Shown: in pieces, positions 26,030 through 35,118 of the stretch
How the letters are laid out: every line of letters starts with the position of its first letter
How positions within the stretch are numbered: the stretch's first letter is position 1
Source of the DNA: Streptomyces sp. NBC_00576
Lineage (GTDB): Bacteria > Actinomycetota > Actinomycetes > Streptomycetales > Streptomycetaceae
DNA length: 64,000 nt
Assembly (NCBI RefSeq): GCF_036345175.1
Contig: NZ_CP107780.1
Span: forward strand, 6,572,001 to 6,636,000
Reading direction: 5' to 3'
Made by a program: the position numbers and the translations under genes
Notes under the pieces: generated by a model
Database searches by the model: none
The model's input: only the letters and a program-made list of their open reading frames with translations
What the model was told of the DNA's origin: nothing

Positions 26030-27646
26030 CTACACGGCGAGCCAGACCGCGTGTTCGGGTTGCAGCAGGCCGTCCGTGAGGGGGCCGCCGGCCAGCAGGA
26101 TCGCGGTGTGGTCGGGCAGCTGACAGGCCTCCGTGGAGAGGTTGACGACGCAGACGAAGCCTGGTTCGCGGCTGAACGCGAGGACTCCTGCGGGGGCGTC
26201 GAGCCAGGTCATGGTTCCGTCGCCGAGGGCGGGATTGTCGCGGCGCAGGCGGAGGGCTGTGCGGTACAGCTCCAGCATCGAGGTCTCGTCGCCGGTCTGT
26301 GCCTCCACGCTGCGCTCAGCCCAGTTGGCGGGCTGGGGCAGCCAGGGTCCGGCGTAGGCGTCGTCGGGGCTGAAGCCGAACGGTTCCGCCTGTCCTGACC
26401 AGGGGATCGGCACGCGGCAGCCGTCGCGGCCGCGGTCGGTGTGGCCGGAGCGTTCCCAGATGGGGTCCTGGAGAACGTCCACGGGGAGGTCCTCGACTTC
26501 GGGCAGGCCGAGTTCGTCGCCCTGGTAGATGTAGGCGCCGCCGGGCAGGGCGAGCATGAGCAGGGCTGCGGCGCGGGCGCGGCGGGTGCCGAGGTCCAGG
26601 TCGACAGGGCCCTGGGGCTGGTAACGCTCGTTGGGCACCCACCGGGCGACGCTGTGGCGGGCGTAGCGGCTGGTGTGGCGCATGACGTCGTGGTTGGAGA
26701 GCACCCAGGTGGCCGGTGCGCCGACGTCGCTGAGCATGGCGAGGGAGTCGTCGATGACCGTACGGAGGTCCTTGGCGTCCCAACTGGCCATGAGGAAGTC
26801 GAAGTTGAAGGCGGTGTGCAGGCCGCCGGGGCGGACGTAGGCGGCGAGGCGTTCGGGGGTGTCGGCCCAGGCTTCGGCGACGAAGGCCCGGTCGCCTGGG
26901 AACTGGTCGGCGACCGCGCGCCAGGTGCGGTAGATGTCGTGGACCTCGTCGCGGTCCCAGTGCGGATGCGTGACCTGGTCGACTGTCAGGTCGGGGAGAT
27001 CGGGGTCCTTGGCGAGCCCGTGGGCGACGTCGATGCGGAACCCGTCGACGCCCCGGTCGAACCAGAACCGCAGGATGGACTCGAACTCGGCGTGCACGTC
27101 GGGGTGTTGCCAGTTGAGGTCGGGCTGTTCGGGGGCGTACAGGTGGAGGTACCACTCGCCGTCGGGCAGCCGGGTCCAGGCCGGGCCGCCGAATTCGGAG
27201 ATCCAGTTGTTGGGCGGCTGGGTGCCGTCGGGGCCGCGGCCGGGCCGGAAGATGTAACGCTCGCGTTCCGGGCTGCCGGGGCCCGCGTCCAGTGCCGCCT
27301 GGAACCAGACGTGCTCGTCGGAGGTGTGGTTGGGCACGATGTCGGGGATGATGCGGATCCCGTACTCGTGGGCTTCGGCGATGAGCTGCTCGGTGTCGGC
27401 GACCGTGCCGAACAGCGGGTCGATGGCGCGGAAGTCGGCCACGTCGTAACCGCCGTCCGCCATCGGGGACTTGTACCAGGGGTTGATCCACAGGGCGTCC
27501 ACGCCGAGTGACTTGAGGTACGGGAGGCGGGAGCGGAGGCCTGCGATGTCGCCGACTCCGTCTCCGTTCCCGTCGGCGAAGCTGCGGATGTAGACCTGGT
27601 AGATGACCGCGGAGCGCCACCAGGGCGAGGGCGTGGTGGAGGACAT
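26030..27646 (-). CDS. GH13 alpha-glucosidase/oligo-1,6-glucosidase-type enzyme (cluster 1)
   Basis: A 538-residue cytoplasmic enzyme (no signal peptide) of glycoside hydrolase family 13. It begins PWWRSAVIYQVYIRSFADGN. The four conserved regions are present: DIVPNHTSD (102-110), GFRIDVAHG with nucleophile D206, FVAEAW with acid/base E258, and SNHD with D320. It hydrolyses alpha-glucosidic linkages of imported maltooligosaccharides or related sugars. It is the last gene of a unit with a binding protein and two permeases, and the LacI regulator upstream is divergent, like the malR-malEFG-aglA locus of S. coelicolor. The exact substrate (maltose, isomaltose, sucrose, trehalose analogues) is open. 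Confidence 0.9.
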   Translation of the reverse strand: MSSTTPSPWWRSAVIYQVYIRSFADGNGDGVGDIAGLRSRLPYLKSLGVDALWINPWYKSPMADGGYDVADFRAIDPLFGTVADTEQLIAEAHEYGIRIIPDIVPNHTSDEHVWFQAALDAGPGSPERERYIFRPGRGPDGTQPPNNWISEFGGPAWTRLPDGEWYLHLYAPEQPDLNWQHPDVHAEFESILRFWFDRGVDGFRIDVAHGLAKDPDLPDLTVDQVTHPHWDRDEVHDIYRTWRAVADQFPGDRAFVAEAWADTPERLAAYVRPGGLHTAFNFDFLMASWDAKDLRTVIDDSLAMLSDVGAPATWVLSNHDVMRHTSRYARHSVARWVPNERYQPQGPVDLDLGTRRARAAALLMLALPGGAYIYQGDELGLPEVEDLPVDVLQDPIWERSGHTDRGRDGCRVPIPWSGQAEPFGFSPDDAYAGPWLPQPANWAERSVEAQTGDETSMLELYRTALRLRRDNPALGDGTMTWLDAPAGVLAFSREPGFVCVVNLSTEACQLPDHTAILLAGGPLTDGLLQPEHAVWLAV

Positions 27647-27703
27647 GGTGCTGAGGGTCCTTTGATGGTGATGGTGGGGGAAGTGCGGTGCGGCAGGCGG
27701 GAG

Positions 27704-28537
27704 TTACTTGGCCGCGCCCGCGGTGAGTCCGGCGACGATGCGGCGCTGGAAGAGGAGCACCATGATCACCAGGGGGATGGTGACCAGGACGCCCGCGGCC
27801 ATCTGGCTGCCGAACGGGGTGTCGAACTGACTGGCACCGGAGAACTTGGAGATGGCGACCGGCGCGGTCTGGATGCTGGGCCGGTTGGTCATCGACAGGG
27901 CGATGAGGAACTCGTTCCAGGCGGCGATGAAGGTGATGATCGCCGTGGTGAAGATGCCCGGTGCCGCCAGCGGAACGATGATCTTGCGGAACGCCTGGCC
28001 CCGCGTACAGCCGTCGATCATCGCGGCCTGCTCCAGTTCGTCGGGCATCTGCCGGAAGAACGTGGTCAGGTTCCACACCGCAAGCGGCAGGGCGAAGGAC
28101 ATGCTCGGCACGATCATCGCCTGGTAGGTGTTGATCCAGCCGATGTCGGTGAACAGCTTCAGCAGCGGGACCACGATCGAGACCACCGGGAACATCGAGG
28201 TGGCGATGATCAGAGTCAGGATCAGTCGTTTGAACCTGAACTCCAGCCTGGCCATCGCGTACGCGGTGAACGTGGCCAGCGCCAGCGCCAGTACGGTCGT
28301 GATGCCCGAGACGATCAGGCTGTTGAGCAGGGCGCGGCCGAAGCCCTGAGAGGGGCTGAAGACCGCCCGGTAGTTCTCGAACGACACCGGGGACGGCAGC
28401 AGCGTGGTGTCGAAGATGTCCGAGGTGCGGCGCAGGCTGGAGACCAGCATCCAGTAGAAGGGTGCCAGGCAGTAGGCCACCACCCCGGCAACTCCCAGGT
28501 AGAGCAGCCAGGTTCGCCATTTCACGGTCGCGGTCAT
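27704..28537 (-). CDS. ABC alpha-glucoside transporter permease (MalG type, cluster 1)
   Basis: A 277-residue membrane protein with six hydrophobic helices (TWLLYLGVAGVVAYCLAPFY at the start). It has the EAA motif ELEQAAMIDGCTRGQAFRKI, then IVPLAAPGI, which docks to the ATPase. It works with the permease encoded immediately upstream; their coding regions overlap by ATGA. It is followed 57 nt later by the alpha-glucosidase gene, so uptake and hydrolysis are co-expressed. No ATPase gene is present. Confidence 0.92.
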   Translation of the reverse strand: MTATVKWRTWLLYLGVAGVVAYCLAPFYWMLVSSLRRTSDIFDTTLLPSPVSFENYRAVFSPSQGFGRALLNSLIVSGITTVLALALATFTAYAMARLEFRFKRLILTLIIATSMFPVVSIVVPLLKLFTDIGWINTYQAMIVPSMSFALPLAVWNLTTFFRQMPDELEQAAMIDGCTRGQAFRKIIVPLAAPGIFTTAIITFIAAWNEFLIALSMTNRPSIQTAPVAISKFSGASQFDTPFGSQMAAGVLVTIPLVIMVLLFQRRIVAGLTAGAAK

Positions 28538-29589
28538 GCCGACACCTCCACACGGCCTCGCAGCGAGGCCCGTCGGCGCTTCTTCCCGCCCGGGCCGCCC
28601 GCGTCACCGACAACGTCCGCGCCCAGCAGCCGTACGAAGCCCAGGGCGATGAGGAGGACGTAGACGAAGAGGACCACGGCGTAGGCGGCGGCCGGTCCGA
28701 AGCGGACGTTGGACGCCTCGTTCTGCGCGAGCATCGACAGGGTTTCCACCGAGTTCTTCTGCGAGCCGACGAGGAGGTACGGCAGGTCGAACATCCGCAG
28801 CGCGTCCAGGCAGCGGAAGAGGACAGCCACCAGCAGGGCGGGCTTCACCAAGGGCAGGGTGATGTGCCAGAACTGGCGCAGCGGGCTCGCCCCGTCCATA
28901 CGGGCCGCCTCGTACACCTCCTTGCCGATCACCTGCAGGCCGGCCAGGACCAGCAGCCCGATGAAGGGGGCGGTTTTCCACACCTCGGCGATGATGACGG
29001 CGACCTTGGCGTGGAAGCCCTCGGTGGTCCACAGGACCTGTTGGCCGATCAGCGCGTTGGCGACGCCGTCGCTGTTGAAGATCCACCGCCACAGCAGGCC
29101 GGAGATGGCCGTGGGAATCGCCCACGGGATGAGGATGCTCGCGCGGACCAGGGCCCGGCCGCTGAACGCCCTGTGCATGATCAGCGCCATCGCGACACCG
29201 ATCACCGTCTCCAGCCCCACCGTGACGACGGCGAAGAAGGTGGTGTTCCAGAAGGCGTTCCAGAACCGCTCCCCGGCCTCGCCGAAGATGTCGGCATAGT
29301 TCTGGAGCCCGACGAACGGCTCGGTGTCGCTGATGAAACCGGTCTTCGGGTCCAGCCCCTTGGTCCCGTACAGCGACTCCCGCAGCGCCATGATCGTCGG
29401 ATAGAGGACGACGACGGTCAGCACCAGCAGCGTCGGGGACACCAGCAGGGCGGCCATCCGGCCGGAGCCCGCTGTCGCCGACTTCCGGCCGCGCCGCGAT
29501 CTCATCGGCCCGGCGGACCGCCCGGCCCGGCGCGGCGCCGTGCCGGGGTGCCGGTTCGCGGCCGTCTCAGGTGGGGTCCGAGTGGCCAC
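28534..29589 (-). CDS. ABC alpha-glucoside transporter permease (MalF type, cluster 1)
   Basis: About 351 residues. The chosen start is GTG 29589, which has AAGGAGG 6 nt upstream; the adjacent GTG 29592 is an alternative. A basic N-terminal tail precedes MAALLVSPTLLVLTVVVLYP. The EAA motif is EVYEAARMDGASPLRQFWHI, then TLPLVKPAL. This is the long permease of a MalFG-type heterodimer in the inner membrane. The gene is 14 nt downstream of the binding-protein gene and overlaps the next permease gene by 4 nt, giving a compact E-F-G order. Confidence 0.9.
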   Translation of the reverse strand: MATRTPPETAANRHPGTAPRRAGRSAGPMRSRRGRKSATAGSGRMAALLVSPTLLVLTVVVLYPTIMALRESLYGTKGLDPKTGFISDTEPFVGLQNYADIFGEAGERFWNAFWNTTFFAVVTVGLETVIGVAMALIMHRAFSGRALVRASILIPWAIPTAISGLLWRWIFNSDGVANALIGQQVLWTTEGFHAKVAVIIAEVWKTAPFIGLLVLAGLQVIGKEVYEAARMDGASPLRQFWHITLPLVKPALLVAVLFRCLDALRMFDLPYLLVGSQKNSVETLSMLAQNEASNVRFGPAAAYAVVLFVYVLLIALGFVRLLGADVVGDAGGPGGKKRRRASLRGRVEVSA

Positions 29590-29603
29590 CACGAGCCTCC
29601 TTC

Positions 29604-30908
29604 TCACTGCTGCGCCGACAGCTTCTGCAGGTCCGCCTGCAGTTCCTTCAGCGCCTGCGCACTGGACTTGTCGCCGTTCAGGGCCGCGTACGCCTCCTGC
29701 TGGATCGCCGAGGACACGTCGCCGTACTGGACCACCCGGGGGCGCGGTATGGCGTTGAGGATCGCCTTCTTCAGCACCGGCAGGTACGGATACTGCTCGA
29801 CCAGCGTCCGGTCGTCGTACAGGTCTGCGTACGGCGGGGCGGCCGAGCCCTCCTTCAGGAACGTGGTCGCGCTGTCGTGGCTGGTGAAGAACTTGATGAA
29901 GTCCAGCGCCGTGGCCTTGTTCCTGGCGAAGGAGGACAGGGCCACGTTGTGGCCGCCCAGGGTGGAGGAGCCGGCTCCGGTCAGGCCGGGCAGCGGCGCA
30001 ACCGCGAGCTTGCCGGCGACCTCGCTCTTCTGGGCCAGCGAGTACACGTAGGGCCAGTTGCGCAGGAAGATCAGCTTTCCGGACTGGAACGCCTGGCGGC
30101 CTTCCTCCTCCTGGTAGGTGATGGCCTCTTTCGGGATCGTGCCGTCCTTGAAGGAGTCGACGAGGAAGTCCAGGCCCTTCTTCGCGGCGGGCGTGTCGAC
30201 GTCCGGCTTGCCGTTGGCGTCGGTGACGACCCCGCCGGCCGAGTTCACGGCCTCGGAGAAGTTGACGGTCAGGCCCTCGTACTTCTGGAACTGGCCGGCG
30301 TAGCAGGACATGTCCTTGGCCTCGGGCAGCCTCTCGACCTTGGCGCAGGCGGCCTTCATCTCCGCCCACGTCGTCGGCGCGGCGCTGACGCCGGCCTTCT
30401 TCAGCAGGTCGGATCGGTAGTAGAGGATGCCGCCGTCGGAGGACTGCGGGGCCGCGTACAGGTTGTCGCGGTACTTGACCGTCTCCACCACCGGCTTGAG
30501 CATCTCGTCCAGCGGGAACTGCGCGGCGGGCAGCTGGTCGATCCACTGGTGGGCGGCGAACTCCGAGGTCCACACCGCGTCCAGGGAGAGCACCGTGTAC
30601 GCGTCGGACTTCGTCTCGGCGTTCTGGATCATTTGCTGACGCTGCTGGTTCACGTCCGCCGGCAGCTGGACGAAGGTGACCTTCTCCTTCGGGTGCTGCG
30701 CGTTCCAGCCGTCGATCACCTTCTGGACGACGCCGGAACTGTCCTTGGCGGCCGCGAACGTGATCGGGCCACGGCCCGTGAAGGCCGACGGGCTCTTGGA
30801 CTGCCCCGACGAACTGCTCTCGTCGGAGGAGCCGCAGGCGGTGAGGACGAGCCCGGCGGCGACGAGCACGGCCGAGCACTGAAGGACTCTGGTGGTTCTG
30901 GCGTTCAT
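29604..30908 (-). CDS. Extracellular alpha-glucoside-binding lipoprotein (cluster 1)
   Basis: 434 residues from ATG 30908, with AGGAGA just upstream. The lipoprotein signal VLVAAGLVLTACGSS contains a clear lipobox. The serine-rich linker DESSSSGQSKS separates the anchor from a family-1 binding fold (PITFAAAKDSSGVVQKVIDG, then WNAQHPKEKVTFVQLP ... LYAAPQSSDGGILYYRSDLL). It captures sugar outside the cell for the two permeases. The order with LacI regulator, permeases and GH13 enzyme points to maltodextrins or another alpha-glucoside. Transcription should be controlled by the palindromic operator 280 bp upstream. Confidence 0.9.
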   Translation of the reverse strand: MNARTTRVLQCSAVLVAAGLVLTACGSSDESSSSGQSKSPSAFTGRGPITFAAAKDSSGVVQKVIDGWNAQHPKEKVTFVQLPADVNQQRQQMIQNAETKSDAYTVLSLDAVWTSEFAAHQWIDQLPAAQFPLDEMLKPVVETVKYRDNLYAAPQSSDGGILYYRSDLLKKAGVSAAPTTWAEMKAACAKVERLPEAKDMSCYAGQFQKYEGLTVNFSEAVNSAGGVVTDANGKPDVDTPAAKKGLDFLVDSFKDGTIPKEAITYQEEEGRQAFQSGKLIFLRNWPYVYSLAQKSEVAGKLAVAPLPGLTGAGSSTLGGHNVALSSFARNKATALDFIKFFTSHDSATTFLKEGSAAPPYADLYDDRTLVEQYPYLPVLKKAILNAIPRPRVVQYGDVSSAIQQEAYAALNGDKSSAQALKELQADLQKLSAQQ

Positions 30909-31189
30909 GTCTCTCCTGGACGTGCGGAACCGAAGTCTCGGTCTGTAGTGAGACTGAGCTGTCATCGCGTTCGAAAGATCAAAAGAGCAGGTCAAAGCCA
31001 CGAAAGACGACTTCACGACGACGGCTTCGACTTCACTGAGACAACGCTTGCACCGTAGGAGTGCTCTCAATGGAAGTCAATGCGTAACTTCCCGGTAGCA
31101 AGGATGCTTCACGCGATCGAGGCCACCCTCTTATAGGCACTTATCGGTCATTCAACCTCGCCGAGCCCTGCGGGAACCTGCGAGAATGC

Positions 31190-31209
31190 TCGTGACAGCG
31201 CTGTCACGA
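31190..31209. promoter_or_regulatory. Perfect 20-bp LacI-family operator between the divergent regulator and transporter genes
   Basis: TCGTGACAGCGCTGTCACGA is a perfect palindrome with the CG-centred core expected for LacI-family operators. It lies 41 nt before the regulator ATG and about 280 nt upstream of the binding-protein gene, so it probably autoregulates the former. A second weaker candidate, ACAACGCTTGCA (31041-31052), is nearer the binding-protein promoter. The rest of the 30909-31249 gap holds no gene. Confidence 0.72.
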
Positions 31210-31249
31210 AGGGTCCCTCCGGAGAGTCGATCTGTGCTAACTTCCGCTC

Positions 31250-32323
31250 ATGTCACCAGCTCAGCGGCACCCCACGTTGGCCGACGTCGCCGAACGGGCG
31301 GGCGTCTCCTCGTCCACCGTCTCGCGCACCCTGCGCGGAATGACATCGGTCTCGCCACAGGTCCGCGCCCGGGTCGAGGAGGCCGCCCGTGAGCTGAACT
31401 TCGCGATCTCGCGGCAGGCGTCGAGCCTCGTCACCGGCCGGACCGGCGTCATGGCGGTACTGGTGCCCACGCTCGACTCGTGGTTCATGGGAGCGGCACT
31501 GTCCAGCCTGGGCCCGCTGCTGCGCGCCGCGGGCATGGAACTCACCCTCTACGTGGTGCCCGACCTGGCCGAACGGGCCGCGTTCTTCGACCGCTTGCCG
31601 GCCCGACGCAACGCGGACGCGCTGCTGGTGTTCTGCTTCGACCTCAACAAGGAGGAGACCGCCCGGCTGGACGACCTCGGCATGCCGGTCATCTACGTCA
31701 GCCAGCACGTCGAGGGCCGCCCCAGCATCTACGTCGACGACGTCGCCGGCGCCTGCAGGGCCACCCGCCACCTGATCAACCTCGGCCACCGCCGGATCGC
31801 CTTCGCGCACACGGTCAACGCCCGCGGCTTCAGCTTCAGTTCGCGCGAGCGCCTCCTCGGCTACCAGCAGGCGCTCACCGAGGCGGGCATACCTCTGGAC
31901 GACGACCTGGTGGTCACGACCCCGCCCCGTGACAAGCGCGGCACCACCCAGGCGGTCGGAAACCTGCTGAGCCTGCGTGAACCACCCACCGCGATCTTCG
32001 CCGAGCAGGACGAACTGGCCGCCTCCGTCATCTCGACCCTGCGCACCGTACAGATCGACGTACCCGAACGGATCTCCGTCCTCGGCTTCGACGACCAGCT
32101 GATGGCCGAATGGCTGGACCTGTCCACCGTCGCCCAGTCCCCCTCGGACATGGGCCGCGCCGCCGCCGAACTCGCGCTGGAACTCATCAACGACGACCAG
32201 GCGGACCGCAGTCGGCACGTCGTCCTGCCCACGCACCTGATTCTGCGGGGGACGACGGCTCCACCGCCCGCTCCGCAGAGGGAACGCGAGGGCAACGGCG
32301 CTGGTGACGGACGGAGCGCCTGA
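31250..32323 (+). CDS. LacI-family transcriptional regulator (cluster 1)
   Basis: 357 residues. Residues 8-30 are the LacI helix-turn-helix and hinge (PTLADVAERAGVSSSTVSRT, then LRGM). The rest is a periplasmic-binding-protein-like sensor (LVPTLDSWFMGAALSSLGPL ... TAIFAEQDELAASVISTLRT ... ISVLGFDDQLMAEWLDLSTV). It should repress the divergent binding protein-permease-glucosidase operon and be released by an imported sugar or its product. The ATG at 31250 has no visible Shine-Dalgarno sequence, and the upstream TAACTT could be a -10 box placed for a nearly leaderless transcript. The C-terminus is proline- and glycine-rich. Confidence 0.92.
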   Translation: MSPAQRHPTLADVAERAGVSSSTVSRTLRGMTSVSPQVRARVEEAARELNFAISRQASSLVTGRTGVMAVLVPTLDSWFMGAALSSLGPLLRAAGMELTLYVVPDLAERAAFFDRLPARRNADALLVFCFDLNKEETARLDDLGMPVIYVSQHVEGRPSIYVDDVAGACRATRHLINLGHRRIAFAHTVNARGFSFSSRERLLGYQQALTEAGIPLDDDLVVTTPPRDKRGTTQAVGNLLSLREPPTAIFAEQDELAASVISTLRTVQIDVPERISVLGFDDQLMAEWLDLSTVAQSPSDMGRAAAELALELINDDQADRSRHVVLPTHLILRGTTAPPPAPQREREGNGAGDGRSA

Positions 32324-32376
32324 ATATTCGGGGACAGCCTGACAATCGGGGTCTAGGGAAAGGAGCCTGGAGCAGC

Positions 32377-32466
32377 TGCGCTCGGTGCGCTCGGTGCGCT
32401 CGGTGCGCTCGGTGCGCTCGGTGCGCTCGGTGCGCTCGGTGCGCTCGGTGTTCTGGGTGTTCTGGG
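32377..32466. repeat. Tandem array of a 9-nt unit
   Basis: Eight perfect copies of TGCGCTCGG (32377-32448) are followed by two copies of the variant TGTTCTGGG (to 32466). The array sits in the 344-nt gap between the LacI gene and the debranching-type enzyme gene. It is not part of a supportable gene, although it is open in more than one frame. Such arrays are prone to copy-number change. The rest of the gap shows only low-complexity CCGCCG stretches near 32610-32660. Confidence 0.85.
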
Positions 32467-32667
32467 TGTCTGATGTTCTCGGTGAGTGCGAGGCGGCGAC
32501 CCGTCCGTGGAGAGGAACTCCCGGTCGCCCAGCCCGAGTTGCCGGAAAACCCCGCTCCGCAGGCTGAGCGCCCAGGCCGGCCGCCCTTCATCCGGCGGCC
32601 GGGTCACCGCCGCCGTCACCGCCGCCGTCACCGGAACCGGCGTCGCACCCGGCCGACCGGATGATCC

Positions 32668-34893
32668 TCAGGACCGCAGCGCCGCGCCTTCCTCGACGAT
32701 CAGCCCCGCAGTTGCCGCAACCGACTCGACCCGGCCGTCCGAACCGATCGTGAGGTCGAGCCGTTCGCCCGCGACCGTCAGCCCTGTGACCGTGAGCGCC
32801 CCGACGGGCAGCGCACCTGCCGGCCGGAGACGGAGACGGCCCGCGGGTACGTCGGGGTCCAGACCGGTGAGCGCCGTCAGGAAGGCGATCGCCGCTGCCG
32901 CCGACCAGGCCTGTGGGCGGCAGGCGGCCGGGTAGGGGACCGGGGCGGGGGTGTCCGTACGGGCGTCGCCGCCCCAGAGCTCGGGCAGCCGGTAGTCGAA
33001 GGCCGGCGCGGCGTCGAGGATGCCCTCGATGAGCCGGGCGGCGGCCTCGGGGTGGCCGCTGCGGGCGAGGCCGGTGACGGCGATGGCGGTGTCGTGCGGC
33101 CAGACGGTGCCGCAGTGGTAGCGCAGCGGGCCGAAGCCGCCGGACGTCGACGACATCGTCCGCAGGCCGTAGGCGTCGGACATGTCCGGGGCGGCGAGCC
33201 GTGCGGCGACGGCGGTGGTCTCGTCGGTGTTCAGGATGCCGGTGGCCAGGAGGTGGCCCATGTTGCTCGCGACGGCGTCGACCGGGCGGCCCGAACGGTC
33301 AAGTGCCATGGCGGGGTAGGGCCCTTGGCGGTCGGCGACCCAGAACCGGGCGCGGAAGCGGTCGGCGAGGCCGGCCGCGAAGGTCCGCCATCGTTCGCCG
33401 TCCGGCAGCCCGAAGGCGTCGAGGAGTGCCGCTCCGGCGAGGGCGGCCTCGTAGGCGTAACCCTGTACTTCGGCGAGAGCCAGAGGCGCTTCGGCGAGCC
33501 GGCCGTCGGTGAAGCGGACGGCGTCGGCGGAGTCCTTCCAGCCCTGGTTCGCCAGGCCGGTGCCCCGGTGGTCGACGTACGAGAGGAAGCCGTCTCCGGC
33601 ACGGGCGGCGGAGTCGATCCAGTCGAGCGCGGCCACGAGCGCGGGCAGCAGCGGCTCGATGTCGGCGGTGGGCAGACCCCAGCGCCAGGCGTCGTGGAGC
33701 AGGCAGATCCACAGGGGGGTCGCGTCGACCGTGCCGTAGTAGACCGGTGGCAGGTGAAGTCCCTTGCCGTCGTCGAAGACGCCGCGCCGCACCTCGTGGA
33801 GGATCTTGCCCGGCTCCTCTTCCGTCTCCGCGTCGGTGCGGGTGCCCTGCTGGGCGGCCAGGGTGCGCAGGGTGCCCAGTGCGAGGTCCGTGCCCAGCGG
33901 CAGGAGCATCCGCGCGGCCCACAGGCTGTCCCGGCCGAAGAGCGTGAAGAACCAGGGGAGGCCCGCAGCGAGGAAGGTGTCACCCGGCGACACGGTCATG
34001 GCCATGCGCAGCGAGTGGAGGTCGTCCAGGCTCTGGGCGACAAGGGCGGGCAGCCGGCGGTCGTCGGCGGTGACGTCGGGGCGCTGCCAGGTGGGCCGCG
34101 GGTCGGCGGCCGTGACGACCGCGTCGGGTTCCGAGACCTCGACGGCCAGGTGCAGGTCGACGCTCTCGCCGGGCGCGACCGTGAGCGTCCAGGTCAGCGT
34201 GGAGTGCGCGGCGTCGGGGGCCGCGCCGGGGGCGCTGACGGTGACGGCGACGGTGCCGTCTCCCCAGCTCAACACACCGGCGCCGGACGACAGTTCGCCC
34301 GTCGGCTGGAGCGGAGACCGGGCTGCAAGGCCCGCCTTCGCGTGCTCCAGCGGTACGAGGTCCCCGGCGATCTCGACCCGGACGGCGAGACGCACCGGCG
34401 TCGTCGCGGTGGAGCGGACGGTCAACTGTTCGGTGAGCAGGCCGGGATGCAGGATGCGCCGCCGGTCGACCCGGACGGTCGGGTCGGGAACCGCGTCGCC
34501 GAGCGCCTGGGCCAGGCCGACGAAACGGCTGCGACCGGGACCGTCCGTCGCGTTCATCACCGCGACCACCGGCAGCCAGCCCTCCTCACCGTCGGCCGCT
34601 CGGGCGTCGCTGCCCGCCGCTCCGGCGTCGCCGTCGACCGGTCCGGCGTTGCTGCCTGCTGCTCCGGCGTCGCCGTCGACCGCTCCGGCGTCGCCGTCCG
34701 CCGCGTCGGCGTCGGCGCGCAGCGTCACGCGCAGCAGGCTCACCGCGCGTACGTCGGCGTGGAAGAGCCCCTGCACTCCGGCCCCCGGAGCGGCGGCGTC
34801 GAGGTTGCCGTCCGGCTCGGACAGCACGACAGTCGGGGCGGCGAGGGTGACCGCGAGATCGTGCAGGAGCGGCTGCCGCTCGGGTGAGGTCAT
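32668..34893 (-). CDS. Glycogen-debranching-type enzyme (GDE N-terminal bis domain + alpha/alpha-barrel glucosidase)
   Basis: 741 residues from ATG 34893. The N-terminal ~270 residues form a beta-rich domain of the 'glycogen debranching enzyme, bacterial/archaeal N-terminal' type (NLDAAAPGAGVQGLFHADVR). The C-terminal ~450 residues are an (alpha/alpha)6 barrel (LPWFFTLFGRDSLWAARMLL ... YVDHRGTGLANQGWKDSADA ... GPLRYHCGTVWPHDTAIAVT) as in amylo-alpha-1,6-glucosidases. It should hydrolyse branch-point or other alpha-glucosidic bonds in the cytoplasm; no signal peptide is present. An alanine/aspartate-rich insert (GDAGAVDGDAGAAG...) made of imperfect repeats lies at residues ~63-100. Its promoter faces the second LacI gene. 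Confidence 0.85.
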   Translation of the reverse strand: MTSPERQPLLHDLAVTLAAPTVVLSEPDGNLDAAAPGAGVQGLFHADVRAVSLLRVTLRADADAADGDAGAVDGDAGAAGSNAGPVDGDAGAAGSDARAADGEEGWLPVVAVMNATDGPGRSRFVGLAQALGDAVPDPTVRVDRRRILHPGLLTEQLTVRSTATTPVRLAVRVEIAGDLVPLEHAKAGLAARSPLQPTGELSSGAGVLSWGDGTVAVTVSAPGAAPDAAHSTLTWTLTVAPGESVDLHLAVEVSEPDAVVTAADPRPTWQRPDVTADDRRLPALVAQSLDDLHSLRMAMTVSPGDTFLAAGLPWFFTLFGRDSLWAARMLLPLGTDLALGTLRTLAAQQGTRTDAETEEEPGKILHEVRRGVFDDGKGLHLPPVYYGTVDATPLWICLLHDAWRWGLPTADIEPLLPALVAALDWIDSAARAGDGFLSYVDHRGTGLANQGWKDSADAVRFTDGRLAEAPLALAEVQGYAYEAALAGAALLDAFGLPDGERWRTFAAGLADRFRARFWVADRQGPYPAMALDRSGRPVDAVASNMGHLLATGILNTDETTAVAARLAAPDMSDAYGLRTMSSTSGGFGPLRYHCGTVWPHDTAIAVTGLARSGHPEAAARLIEGILDAAPAFDYRLPELWGGDARTDTPAPVPYPAACRPQAWSAAAAIAFLTALTGLDPDVPAGRLRLRPAGALPVGALTVTGLTVAGERLDLTIGSDGRVESVAATAGLIVEEGAALRS

Positions 34894-34975
34894 GAAAGCT
34901 CCGTCCGGTGCCCTCGTGTCTCGTGGGCGGTTTGTGGGGGTGGCTTGTGAGGTCGGTTTGTGACCGCGCCGACTC

Positions 34976-35033
34976 TTGACAGGCCGGGCGCCGATCGCCA
35001 CAGTAACCGATTGGAACGCTAAATTTAACGTTC
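34976..35033 (+). promoter_or_regulatory. Promoter and LacI-family operator between the debranching-enzyme gene and the second LacI gene
   Basis: TTGACA (34976-34981) is a perfect -35 box, with a weak -10 (CACAGT) at a 17-nt spacing. Immediately downstream is GAACGCTAAATTTAACGTTC (35014-35033), a 20-bp palindrome with a single mismatched pair. It is AT-rich in very GC-rich surroundings. Binding there by the regulator would block both its own gene and the divergent enzyme gene. Confidence 0.7.
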
Positions 35034-35118
35034 AAATCCAACCGCGACGGCGTTGACGATGCGCCACCGCGACGGCGATACGCTGCGGCGCAGTGAACTT
35101 TGTGGAGGTGGCTTCGCG

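Noticed and set aside
26316..28613. A 765-codon open frame on the minus strand across the GH13 and permease genes
   Set aside because: It is a shadow frame caused by high GC, arginine/proline-rich with no domain. The real genes in other frames have full catalytic and EAA motifs.
32353..32631. A possible protein containing repeated APS tripeptides over the 9-nt array
   Set aside because: The repeat is open in several frames on both strands, and no frame has a ribosome-binding site or non-repetitive coding character.
34586..34750. Repeated GCGTCGCCGTCGACCG-like units in the debranching-type gene as a regulatory array
   Set aside because: They are imperfect, in frame and produce an Ala/Asp-rich loop; a coding low-complexity insert explains them.
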